Source of the DNA: Closterium sp. Naga37s-1
Lineage: Eukaryota; Streptophyta; Zygnematophyceae; Desmidiales; Closteriaceae
NCBI GenBank assembly: GCA_947471745.1
Contig: CANJKZ010000461.1
Location: 253,001-317,000 of the forward strand
Direction: 5' to 3'
DNA: 64,000 bases
The stretch's first letter is position 1. Every line of letters begins with the position of its first letter. Both the position numbers and the translations under genes were made by a program. The notes below the pieces were generated by a model, which was not told where the DNA came from, did no database searches, and worked only from the letters and a program-made list of their open reading frames with translations. This document shows positions 24,201-33,670 of the stretch, piece by piece.

Positions 24201-27200
24201 ACATGGTGGTTGGGCACGTGGGGGGTGGGCACATGGTGGTTGGGCACATGGTGGTTGGGCACATGGTGGTTGGGCACATGGTGGTTGGGCACATGGTGGT
24301 TGGGCACATGGTGGTTGGGCACATGGTGGTTGGGCACATGGTGGTTGGGCACATGGTGGTTGGGCACGTGGGGGGTGGGCACATGGTGGTTGGGCACATG
24401 GTGGTTGGGCACATGGTGGTTGGGCACATGGTGGTTGGGCACATGGTGGTTGGGCACATGGTGGTTGGGCACATGGTGGTTGGGCACGTGGGGGGTGGGC
24501 ACATGGTGGTTGGGCACATGGTGGTTGGGCACATGGTGGTTGGGCACATGGTGGTTGGGCACGTGGGGGGTGGGCACATTGTGGTTGGGCACATGGTGGT
24601 TGGGCACATGGTGGTTGGGCACGTGGGGGGTGGGCACATGGTGGTTGGGCACGTGGGGGGTGGGCACATGGTGGTTGGGCACATGGTGGTTGGGCACATG
24701 GTGGTTGGGCACATGGTGGTTGGGCACGTGGGGGGTGGGCACATGGTGGTTGGGCACATGGTGGTTGGGCACATGGTGGTTGGGCACATGGTGGTTGGGC
24801 ACATGGTGGTTGGGCACATGGTGGTTGGGCACATGGTGGTTGGGCACGTGGTGGTTGGGCACATGGTGGTTGGGCACGTGGGGGGTGGGCACATGGTGGT
24901 TGGGCACATGGTGGTTGGGCACGTGGGGGGTGGGCACATGGTGGTTGGGCACATGGGGGGTGGGCACATGGTGGTTGGGCACGTGGGGGGTGGGCACGTG
25001 GTGGTTGGGCACATGGTGGTTGGGCACATGGTGGTTGGGCACATGGTGGTTGGGCACATGGTGGTTGGGCACATGGTGGTTGGGCACGTGGGGGGTGGGC
25101 ACATGGTGGTTGGGCACATGGTGGTTGGGCACATGGTGGTTGGGCACATGGTGGTTGGGCACGTGGGGGGTGGGCACATGGTGGTTGGGCACATGGTGGT
25201 TGGGCACATGGTGGTTGGGCACATGGTGGTTGGGCACATGGTGGTTGGGCACATGGTGGTTGGGCACATGGTGGTTGGGCACATGGTGGTTGGGCACGTG
25301 GGGGGTGGGCACATGGTGGTTGGGCACATGGTGGTTGGGCACATGGTGGTTGGGCACATGGTGGTTGGGCACATGGTGGTTGGGCACGTGGGGGGTGGGC
25401 ACATGGTGGTTGGGCACATGGTGGTTGGGCACGTGGTGGTTGGGCACATGGTGGTTGGGCACATGGTGGTTGGGCACATGGTGGTTGGGCACGTGGGGGG
25501 TGGGCACATGGTGGTTGGGCACATGGTGGTTGGGCACATGGTGGTTGGGCACATGGTGGTTGGGCACGTGGGGGGTGGGCACATGGTGGTTGGGCACATG
25601 GTGGTTTGGGCACATGGTGGTTGGGCACATGGTGGTTGGGCACATGGTGGTTGGGCACATGGTGGTTGGGCACATGGTGGTTGGGCACATGGTGGTTGGG
25701 CACGTGGGGGGTGGGCACATGGTGGTTGGGCACATGGTGGTTGGGCACATGGTGGTTGGGCACGTGGTGGTTGGGCACATGGTGGTTGGGCACGTGGTGG
25801 TTGGGCACGTGGTGGTTGGGCACATGGTGGTTGGGCACGTGGGGGGTGGGCACATGGTGGTTGGGCACATGGTGGTTGGGCACATGGTGGTTGGGCACAT
25901 GGTGGTTGGGCACGTGGGGGGTGGGCACATGGTGGTTGGGCACATGGTGGTTGGGCACATGGTGGTTGGGCACATGGTGGTTGGGCACATGGTGGTTGGG
26001 CACATGGTGGTTGGGCACATGGTGGTTGGGCACATGGTGGTTGGGCACATGGTGGTTGGGCACGTGGGGGGTGGGCACATGGTGGTTGGGCACATGGTGG
26101 TTGGGCACATGGTGGTTGGGCACATGGTGGTTGGGCACATGGTGGTTGGGCACGTGGTGGTTGGGCACGTGGTGGTTGGGCACGTGGGGGGTGGGCACGT
26201 GGAGGAGGATGGGCATGTGAACATGGAGAAGTTAGGTTGGCTTACAGTGAACGGGAGGAGGTGCTTACAGAGAGGAGAGGGAGGAGAGGTTGGCAATGCA
26301 AGCAGGGATGGAGCCGGAGAGGGCAGAGTGGCTTAGGTCCCTGTGGGGAGCAACAAGGACGAGCAAAGGAAGGAAAAGGAAGAGATGACGAGAGGGAGGA
26401 GAGGTTGGCAATGCAGGCAGGGATGGAGTCGGAGAGACCAGCGTGACTCAGGTCCCTGTGGGGGGCCACAGGCAGGCACGAGAGAGATGTGGGTGGACTT
26501 GGGATGAGGGCATTGTTGAGGCACCACACCACAGGTATGGTGCAGGGTGGCATGGGTGCCCCCCCACCCATTCCTCCAAACTACACACTCGGATGCACTC
26601 TGAACAGCACTCACAGTCCAATGACGTTCGTGGCATTGGCACTGAAGCTGCACTGCACGCCCACCATTCAAACAACCAGCTTTCACAGAAGCACGCACAG
26701 AAACACGCACAACACGCACACAGAAACACTCACAGTCCGATGACAGCAGTGGCATTGGCACTGAAGCTGCACTGCACGCCCGGCCACGTGACAGGGTAGC
26801 ACGGGTCCCCCACCCACTCCTCCATAGCAAGTCAGTGCAGCATTCACTCACACACTCAAGCAGGGCACCAGAATTTGAGCAACCAGCACTCAAACAAGCA
26901 CCACACACAACCAACACTCACAGTCCGATGACGGCAGTAGCATTGGCACTGAAGCTGCACTGCACGCCCGGCCACGTGACAGGGTAGCACGGGTCCCCCA
27001 CCCACTCCTCCATAGCAAGTCAGTGCAGCATTCACTCACACACTCAAGCAGGGCACCAGAATTTGAGCAACCAGCACTCAAACAAGCACCACACACAACC
27101 AACACTCACAGTCCGATGACGGCAGTAGCATTGGCACTAAAGCTGCACTGCACGCCCGGCCACGTGACAGGGTAGCACGGGTCCCCCACCCACTCCTCCA

Positions 27201-30200
27201 TAGCAGCCGGCTCCCCAAACTGGGTCCTCACACATGCCAACGCCGCCACATCTCCCCCCCCCACCGCCGGTGCCTCTTCAAACAGCTGGACGATTTCCAA
27301 CCCGCTAAGTGTCACCGGGCGAATTCGGCTCTTAGCGGTCGTTTTTACTCTAAGCCTGATGTTTACCCGGTTTTCGGGTGTGACTGTGAAGGGGATGGCG
27401 GCTTGGCCAGCTCTGGGGCCTCCCCATTGGGTGGGGGGGGAGAGGGGGATGACGATGAGCTGGCGTTCCACAACCACGTCGTTTAGTAACACGGTTACCA
27501 CTAAATCGCCTAGAAAATCGTTGCCGCTAGTGATGCTGGTGCTGCTGTTACCGCCACTGCCACTGCTGCTGTCAGTGATATTCCCACCGCCAGTGCTATT
27601 ACCGCCCCCACTGCTACTACCTCCACTGCCACTGCCGCTGTCAGTGCTATTTCCACCTCGAGTACTGTTACCGCCGCCACCAGTGCCACTACTACCGCCG
27701 TTGCCACTACCACCACCACCGTTGTTGCTACCGCCAGGGCCGTTGCCACTACTACCGCCACTGCCACTGCCGCCACCAATGCCACCGCCGCCGCCGTTGC
27801 CACTCCCTACAGAAGCTGCAGTGGCAGTGGCAGCAGGTGGGGGGAGGAGGCTGGAGAAATACAGAAACGCCTGGTACTGACCCAGGTCGAGGTTATCAAA
27901 GGAATACTCCAAGCCTCGGTTCGCCAGCGCTGGCGGTGCTAGCACCGTGTGAGCCGACTGCAGCACCCGCTGAGGCACAGCGTTGGGAAAGGAGGAGGAG
28001 GAGGGAAAGGGGGTGCCGGTGGTGGTGTTGGCGGGGGAGGGCGGAGGGATGGTTACGGTGGCGTTGGTGGTAACCAGCTGTGTGCGGTTAGATGGTTGGA
28101 GGTCCCAGTGGTCCAACTGAGTGGTGCCGTCGATTGCCCATACGCGGTCAAGAGGGTCCGAGGGGTACCTGAAACAAGAGAGGGAGAAAAGTGGAAAAGC
28201 GGGTGTGAATGTCTCAGTGGTTGCAACAGTGCTGGTTACCACAGGTCCCAGTGTGGTCCAACTGAGTGGTGCCGTCGATTGCCCATATGCGGTCAACAGG
28301 GTCCGAGGGGTACCTGAAAGGGCGAGGAGAAAGAGGGGGGTGGGGAAGAGTTGGTGTTACAATGGTTACGTTGGTGGTAACCACCGGATGGTTGGTTGCA
28401 GGTCCCAGTGGTCTGTGAGAGTGCTGCCGTCGATTTCCCATATGCGATCAACAGGGTCCGAGGGGTACCTGAAAGGGCGAGGAGAAAGAGGGGGGTGGGG
28501 AAGAGTTGGTGTTACAATGGTTACGTTGGTGGTAACCACCGGATGGTTGGTTGCAGGTCCCAGTGGTCTGTGAGAGTGCTGCCGTCGATTTCCCATATGC
28601 GATCAACAGGGTCAGAGGGGTACCTGAAAGGGCGAGGAGAAAGAGGGGAGTGGGGAAGAGTTGGTTCTACAATAATAACGTTGGTGTTTACCACCGGATG
28701 GTTGGTTGCAGGCCCCAGTGGTCGGTGAGGTGAGGGTGCTGCCGTTGATCTGCCATATGCAGGTCCACCCACCCACCCACCTGAAGGTCTGGTCTCTGAC
28801 ACGGCTCTCCCCACACGCAAACCACCACCACACCAGCAGCAGCACGTCCGCCTTGAGCTGCTGCTGGTAGTAACTGTAGGAGAGAGGCAGCATGCAGCAC
28901 AGGCACCCACCCACCTGAAGGTCTGGTCTCTGACACGGCTCTCCCCACACGCAAACCACCACCACACCAGCAGCACGTCCGCCTTGAGCTGCTGGTAGCT
29001 GTGTAAGGCAGAGGCGGCACACAGCACAGGCACCCTCCCACCACCCACACTTACATAGTAATGCACACCCACCCACCCACCTGAACGACTGGTCTCTGGT
29101 GCTGCTGTCTCCACACGCAAAGCGCCACCACACCAGCAGCACGTCTGCCTTGAGCTGCTGGTAGCTATAAGACAGGGGCGGCAGCGGGCGGATCTCAATG
29201 GCGTTGATGATGGGCGGGGCGTCCCCCACCCGCTGCAGGCAGATGGGCATGGTGGCGTCCCTCACTGTGGCCATGGCCTCAAGCGTGTAGAGGGTATCGC
29301 CTATCGGGCGAAGGTCCACCTGACCCCTGTGGTAAGGGAACGGGGAGAGACGACGAGGGGAGAGGGCAAGTAGGCGGTGTTTGAATGTGCTAGAACCGAC
29401 GCCCCACTCGCTGCAGACAGATGGGCATGGCCGCGTCCCTCACTGTGGCCATGGCCTCAAGCGTGTAGAGGGCATCGCCTATCGGACGCAGGTCCACCTG
29501 ACCCCTGCAGTGAAGCAATCCAGGGAGGAGAGGAGGAAGGGAGAGGGCAAGGACGCAGTGCTTGAATGTGCTAGAACCGACGCCCCACACGCTGAAGGCA
29601 GATGGGCATCTCAATGGCATTGATGATGGGCGGGGCGTCCCCCACCCGCTGCAGGCAGATGGGCATGGCCGCGTCCCTGACTGTGGCCATGGCCTCGAGT
29701 GTGTACAGGGTATCGCCTATCGGGCGAAGGTCCACCTGACCCCTGGAGTAACAGAATGCGGGGAAGAGAGGAGGGGAGAGGGCAAGTAGGCAAGTAGGCA
29801 GTGTTTGAATGGGCTCAAACGGACGCCCCACTCGCTGCAGGCAGATGGGCATGGTGGCGTCCCTCACTGTGGCCATGGCTTCGAGAGTGTAGAGAGTATC
29901 GCCTATCGAACGAAGGTCCACCTGACCCCTGCAGTAGTGATAGGGGGACGAGGGGGAATGAAGAGAGCGTGAGCTTGAGTCTTGGAGCCCCTCCTGACTG
30001 TGGCTATGGCTTCAAGCGTGTACAGGGTATCGCCTATCGAACCAAGGTCCACTTGACCCCTGCAGTAACACAAAGAAAGGGGGGAGGGGAATGAAGGGGG
30101 GGAAAGGAACCGGGTGTCTCTGATTCTGTGCCTGTGGCTATGGCCTTCCCCCGGTGTAAAGTGCATCGGCCATGGGGGGAAGGTTACTCTCGATTGATGA

Positions 30201-33200
30201 CCCTCACACACCAACCAACCCTACATTCTCCCGAACATAACTCACGCCGAACCTACTGCCACACTTGCCGGACCTACCGCCACGCTTACCGAGCCTGTCA
30301 GCCAGCCACCACTCAAACCGAGCCGGGTCCCGCAGTGACATTGAATACAGTCGGTGAGTTCTTGCCATCCCATCCCATCCCATCCCATCCCATCCCATCC
30401 CATCCCATCCCATCCCATCCCATCCCATCCCATCCCATCCCATCCCATCCCATCCCATCCCATCCCACCCCTCTCATCCGCCACTCACGCTGATCCGGGC
30501 CCAACAGTGACGTTGATCACAGGCGGTGCGTTCTTGCCATCGTAGTTCTTTCCCTCAGGTGGCACTGTACAGCACACGAGCCACTAACACACTCACCAGC
30601 CCAACCATCCCATCCCATCCCATCCCATTCGTCTGACATCTATCCACCACTCACGCTGATCCGGGTCCAACAGTGACGTTGAATACAGGCGGCGAGTTTT
30701 TGCCATCGTAGTTCTTGTACCAGAAGGTCAGACGCACCAGGTAACGGCCTGAGAGGATATAGGGACAAAGGGAGGAAGGGGTGTGGAGGGGAGAAAAAGA
30801 GTTCTTGCCATCGTAGCTCTTGTACCAGAAGGTCAGGCGCACCAGGTAACGGCCTGGAGGGGGGGGGGAGGGGGGAGAGAGGACAGGGATGAGAATGGTG
30901 GGAAGGGTTGTGCAGTATGAAGGGGAAGAGGGGGGGAAAGAGGAGCTTTTGCCATCGTAGTTCTTGTACCAGAAGGTCAGACGCACCAGGTAACGGCCTG
31001 GGGGGGAGGGAGGGGGGAAGAGAATACGAAGGGAAGGGAGGAAGGGAGGAAGGGGCGTGTGTGGGTGGGAGGAAGCGGTTTTTGCCATCGTAGTTCTTGT
31101 ACCAGAAGGTCAGGCGCAGCAGGTAACGGCCTGAGAGGGAGGAAAAGGGGGAAGGGAAGACGGACGAATGGAGGAAAGACGGAAGGAAGGGGTGTGTGGT
31201 ACGAATGGGAAGGGGGGGGAGGAGGAATCTCTCCTTTATAGTTTGTCTACAGCTCACCAGCGGCAGCACTCACCACTCGCCAGCAGCACTCGCCAGCAGC
31301 ACTCACCAGCAGCAGCAGCAGCACTCACCAGCAATCACCAGCAGCAGCAGCACTCACCAGCAGCAGTGAGCGGCACGTGGTAGCAGTTGACGGCCCTGTC
31401 GTTATTGAACACCCTCAGCGTCCCTTCCATCGTCAGCCTGCCAGGTCCCCCCTCCTGCGCCCCTTGTGTACATGCATGCATGTCTGTCTGTCTACGAAAC
31501 ACACCTCCCAAGGAAAGCACTCACCAGCAGCAGCAGTGAGTGGCACGTGGTAGCAGTTGACGGCCCTGTCGTTATTGAACACCCTCAGCGTCCCTTCCTT
31601 AAACAGTCAGCCTCCCACCTCCCCATCCTGTGCTACCATGCGTACATGCATATCTATCCACGCATACACCTCCCCACCAGCAGCAGCAGCGCTCACCAGC
31701 AGCAGTGAGTGGCACGTGGTAGCAGTTGACGGCCCTGTCGTTATTGAACACCCTCAGCGTCCCTTCCTTAAACAGTCAGCCTCCCACCTCCCCATCCTGT
31801 GCTACCATGCGTACATGCATATCTATCCACGCATACGCCTCCCCACCAGCAGCAGCAGCGCTCACCAGCAGCAGTGAGTGGCACGTGGTAGCAGTTGACG
31901 GCCCTGTCGTTATTGAACACCCTCAGCGTCCCTTCCTTAAACAGTCAGCCTCCCACCTCCCCATCCTGTGCTACCATGCGTACATGCATATCTATCCACG
32001 CATACACCTCCCCACCAGCAGCAGCAGCGCTCACCAGCAGCAGTGAGTGGCACGTGGTAGCAGTTGACGGCCCTGTCGTTATTGAACACCCTCAGCGTCC
32101 CTTCCTTAAACAGTCAGCCTCCCACCTCCCCATCCTGTGCTACCATGCGTACATGCATATCTATCCACGCATACACCTCCCCACCAGCAGCAGCAGCGCT
32201 CACCAGCAGCAGTGAGTGGCACGTGGTAGCAGTTGACGGCCCTGTCGTTATTGAACACCCTCAGCGTCCCTTCCTTAAACAGTCAGCCTCCCACCTCCCC
32301 ATCCTGTGCTACCATGCGTACATGCATATCTATCCACGCATACACCTCCCCACCAGCAGCAGCAGCGCTCACCAGCAGCAGTGAGTGGCACGTGGTAGCA
32401 GTTGACGGCCCTGTCGTTATTGAACACCCTCAGCGTCCCTTCCTTAAACAGTCAGCCTCCCACCTCCCCATCCTGTGCTACCATGCGTACATGCATATCT
32501 ATCCACGCATACACCTCCCCACCAGCAGCAGCAGCGCTCACCAGCAGCAGTGAGTGGCACGTGGTAGCAGTTGACGGCCCTGTCGTTATTGAACACCCTC
32601 AGCGTCCCTTCCTTAAACAGTCAGCCTCCCACCTCCCCATCCTGTGCTACCATGCGTACATGCATATCTATCCACGCATACACCTCCCCACCAGCAGCAG
32701 CAGCGCTCACCAGTAGCAGTGAGCGGCACGTGGTAGCAGTTGACGGCCCTGTCGTTATTGAATACCCTCAGCGTCCCTTCCATCGTCAGCATGCCACCTC
32801 CCCCATCCGGCGAGAGCGCGGTGATGACAGCAGGCGTGCCGGGGACATTAGGGGGATCGGGCTGCCAGGTGAAGTTGAGAGGAGAGCGGTAGGGCCGCCC
32901 CTGGTACCCGCAGTCAATGCTTATGAAGCCTGGGAGCATGCGGGAGGGGGAGGGTGAGTGGGTGGGGAGAGGTGGGGAGGGCGCGGGGAAGGCAGGGGGG
33001 AGGACGGGGGAGGGCGCAAGGGAGGGGGGACGGCTGCCAGGTGAAGCCGAGAGGAGAGGGGTACGGCTGTCCCTGGTACCCGCAGTCGATGCTTATGAAG
33101 CCTGGAAACCACAAGAGGGGGAACGGCGGGGAAAAGGGAGCGGGAAAGGGGGGGCGAGACGCGGGGAAGGGATTGGGGAGGACATGGAAAGAGAGGTCGA

Positions 33201-33670
33201 GAAGAGGAGGTAATCGATCCACCGTTGACGGTCTTCCCGTGAACTCAACGGTCGTTCAGTTGCGTCAAGGGTCACCTACGCTGGTTGCACCCGCCCGACT
33301 TTTGAGACACCCGCTGTGACATCTCAAAGGTCGCACCCGCCCGCTGCGGAGGGGCGGAGGAGTTTTTTTACACAGCGGTGGCATTCTTCCTATCGAATCC
33401 TATTTGACGGTCGTTTTCACTCAATTCATGAATCACCTGATTCGCACCCACCTTCTGTGGATGACAATATCGATGCAGCGATGTCGTTCCTCCTGTTCAC
33501 TCGGATAGATCTCTTGATGAGTCGACTGTGAAGGCACCTACGTTGCATTGCACCCACCCACCTGCTGTGGAGGAAATATTTGATGGAGCGTTGGCGCTCT
33601 GACTCTGACCCTTAGCTCGGATTGGCCCGAAGGAGGGTAGTGGTATTAGTAAAAGCAGCAGAAGCAACAT
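14248..33670 (-). CDS. Malectin-like domain leucine-rich-repeat receptor-like protein kinase
   Basis: Plasma-membrane receptor kinase. Thirteen exons whose phases all fit (1457 aa): 33670-33562, 32929-32711, 30748-30655, 29326-29081, 28168-27110, 26340-26269, 21076-21005, 20327-20256, 19453-19388, 18781-17319, 16169-15983, 15463-15331, 14829-14248. Order: signal peptide (1-26), malectin-like domain ([25 protein letters not shown]) with a long Gly/Ser/Asn insert, the [16 protein letters not shown] linker, three 24-residue LRRs each on a 72-base exon, a transmembrane helix (about 727-750), a poly-Ala juxtamembrane stretch, and a kinase with [11 protein letters not shown] (about 1055), [26 protein letters not shown] and a Ser/Gly tail. 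HRD and DFG are intact, so it is an active-type RD kinase. Ligand unknown. Introns are packed with partial exon copies and one 5-kb minisatellite. Confidence 0.9.
14880..15290 (-). repeat. Partial copies of kinase exons 12 and 13
   Basis: On the minus strand, 15272-15190 and 15125-15050 copy the 3' end of exon 12 ([10 protein letters not shown], the longer copy keeping the DW|GTGAGT donor). About 15025-14925 copies the 5' end of exon 13 ([20 protein letters not shown]), upstream of the real exon 13 acceptor. A further stub of exon 12 is at about 15555-15520. Confidence 0.88.
15573..15792. repeat. 220-bp long-arm inverted repeat (foldback) in kinase intron 11
   Basis: Left arm 15573-15673 and right arm about 15697-15792 are near-perfect reverse complements (for example ATCTCGTGAATGCACAGAAT against ATTCTGTGCATTCACGAGAT), separated by a (CAG)n loop of about 20 bases, with mismatches only near the AACCTTTTTAAA/TTTAAAAAAGTT part. 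The RNA of either strand would form a roughly 95-bp hairpin. No target duplication was recognised at its edges. Confidence 0.85.
15838..15906 (+). repeat. Short direct repeat in kinase intron 11
   Basis: CAGGTATTCCTCGACCAGGA plus AAACCAT occurs twice, at about 15843 and about 15879, separated by only a few bases. Function unknown; it lies beside the long hairpin. Confidence 0.7.
16251..16341 (-). repeat. Partial copy of kinase exon 11 (catalytic loop)
   Basis: Copies the 5' half of exon 11 with its acceptor ([20 protein letters not shown], then LLDAN), then hits a stop where the copy ends. The intact exon 11 lies downstream on the minus strand at 16169-15983. Confidence 0.9.
16440..17290 (-). 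repeat. Array of partial copies of kinase exon 10 donor end
   Basis: The 3' end of exon 10 ([20 protein letters not shown] ... ALNAARG plus donor) recurs at about 17286-17160, 17140-17060 (short), 17025-16895, 16860-16755 and 16725-16610, with a last stub near 16480. Part of the array is a regular tandem repeat of about 143 bases (copies beginning at 16613, 16755 and 16897). All lie downstream of the real donor at 17319/17318 on the minus strand. Confidence 0.9.
17757..17830. repeat. CTG/CAG trinucleotide tract coding poly-Ala in the kinase
   Basis: A run of about 20 (CTG)n triplets on the plus strand; on the minus strand it is read as GCA, giving a poly-alanine stretch between the membrane helix and the kinase domain. 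A second tract lies at 18205-18258. Confidence 0.9.
18877..18930 (-). repeat. Partial copy of kinase exon 10 acceptor end
   Basis: [15 protein letters not shown] with its preceding CAG is repeated upstream of the real exon 10 start at 18781. Confidence 0.85.
19110..19735 (-). repeat. Partial copies around kinase exon 9
   Basis: Acceptor-side copies of [11 protein letters not shown] lie at about 19725-19690 and 19585-19550, upstream of the real exon 19453-19388. Donor-side copies of the CATCGACATCAAGTAAGC end lie downstream at about 19284-19253 and 19136-19110. Copies flank the exon on both sides exactly as the junction-copy rule predicts. Confidence 0.85.
19850..20035 (+). repeat. Homopurine tandem repeat (GAGGAAGAGGGA)n
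   Basis: About 185 bases of near-pure purine on the plus strand built from a 12-base unit with small variants, inside kinase intron 8. Being homopurine and mirror-symmetric in places, it could form intramolecular triplex DNA; as transcribed (minus strand) it is a long polypyrimidine run. Confidence 0.85.
21130..21189 (-). repeat. Partial copy of kinase LRR exon 7
   Basis: CTGCAG acceptor plus [15 protein letters not shown] is repeated here, 108 bases upstream of the real exon 7 (21076-21005). The copy ends shortly after at a stop. Confidence 0.88.
21190..26215. repeat. 15-bp minisatellite, about 335 units, in kinase intron 6
   Basis: Head-to-tail array of a 15-base unit. The main form is GGCACATGGTGGTTG; the second form is GGCACGTGGGGGGTG, with minor forms such as GGCACGTGGTGGTTG and GGCACATGGGGGGTG. 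Unit length is almost perfectly kept; single-base slips are seen near 22664 and 25603. Because 15 is a multiple of 3 and the units lack stops, several frames on both strands stay open for 1200-2000 codons (GTWWL, HVPNH, PTTMC, AQPPC pentapeptides); these are not genes. The array makes up about 97% of the intron between exons 6 (26269) and 7 (21076). Every unit holds an E-box core CANNTG, and the second form holds the palindromic G-box CACGTG. Confidence 0.95.
26269..26460 (-). repeat. Kinase LRR exon 6 and an upstream copy
   Basis: A copy of the exon (acceptor CCCCACAG plus [20 protein letters not shown]) lies at about 26456-26385, followed by the exon used in the model at 26340-26269. The upstream copy lacks a good donor, so the downstream one, ending in GTAAGC, was chosen. 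Confidence 0.8.
26560..27095 (-). repeat. 188-bp tandem copies of kinase exon 5 donor end
   Basis: The end of exon 5 ([20 protein letters not shown]...TAVIGL plus GTGAGTG) recurs at about 27015-26922 and 26830-26733, with a remnant near 26620. The spacing of about 188 bases and near identity between the two youngest copies point to recent tandem duplication. The real donor is at 27110/27109. Confidence 0.9.
28200..29015 (-). repeat. Copies of kinase exon 4 donor end and exon 5 acceptor end
   Basis: About 29010-28910 and 28860-28770 copy the exon 4 end ([17 protein letters not shown]). Copies near 28760, 28625-28540, 28470-28380 and 28320-28230 repeat the exon 5 start ([13 protein letters not shown]) with its acceptor; three of these are nearly identical with about 150-base spacing. 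The real junctions are 29081 (donor) and 28168 (acceptor). Confidence 0.88.
29385..30090 (-). repeat. Copies of kinase exon 4 acceptor end
   Basis: [20 protein letters not shown] with the preceding CAG acceptor appears at about 30060-29990, 29935-29820, 29745-29590 and 29505-29390, upstream of the full exon 29326-29081. Copies end at different points in the exon. Confidence 0.9.
30365..30467. repeat. Pentanucleotide satellite (CCCAT)n
   Basis: About 20 units of CCCAT on the plus strand (GGGAT on the minus strand), embedded in a damaged copy of kinase exon 3; a short relative lies at 30605-30628. Open frames across it are repeat artefacts. Confidence 0.92.
30490..31145 (-). repeat. Copies of kinase exon 3 (malectin-like)
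   Basis: [17 protein letters not shown] with the acceptor is repeated at about 31130-31080, 31003-30949 and 30860-30800 upstream of the exon used (30748-30655). A donor-side copy ([11 protein letters not shown] plus GTGAGTGG) follows at about 30545-30492, and another near 30360-30300 is broken by the CCCAT satellite. Confidence 0.88.
31360..32745 (-). repeat. 169-bp tandem array carrying kinase exon 2 donor ends
   Basis: About seven units of 169 bases, almost identical, plus a diverged terminal copy near 31360-31500. Each unit holds the end of exon 2 ([24 protein letters not shown]) plus GTGAGC and intron sequence. The complete exon 2 is 32929-32711. Every unit therefore offers the same donor and near-identical flanks. 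The plus-strand 106-residue open frames repeated every 169 bases are by-products. Confidence 0.95.
33030..33105 (-). repeat. Partial copy of kinase exon 2 acceptor end
   Basis: [20 protein letters not shown] plus its acceptor lies upstream of the real exon 2 start at 32929 and breaks off in purine-rich intron sequence. Confidence 0.88.
33330..33490 (-). repeat. Diverged copies of kinase exon 1 donor end
   Basis: GCACCCACCTTCTGTGGATG near 33450 and a weaker match near 33335 resemble the exon 1 donor region at 33550-33600. They lie downstream of the donor on the minus strand, as expected from junction duplications. Confidence 0.5.

Noticed and set aside
20208..26446. Giant open frames of 1257-2002 codons on both strands
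   Set aside because: They are the 15-base minisatellite read in stop-free frames; the stretch is an intron between two in-phase LRR exons.
30313..30545. Coding frames across the CCCAT repeat
   Set aside because: A 5-base repeat without stops is open in every frame; no other coding sign.
21190..32745. CRISPR-like repeat-spacer arrays
   Set aside because: Units are contiguous tandem repeats with no variable spacers, and the genome is eukaryotic.
31557..32957. Repeated 104-128 residue plus-strand frames every 169 bases
   Set aside because: They are antisense to the exon 2 copies and arise from the tandem array.
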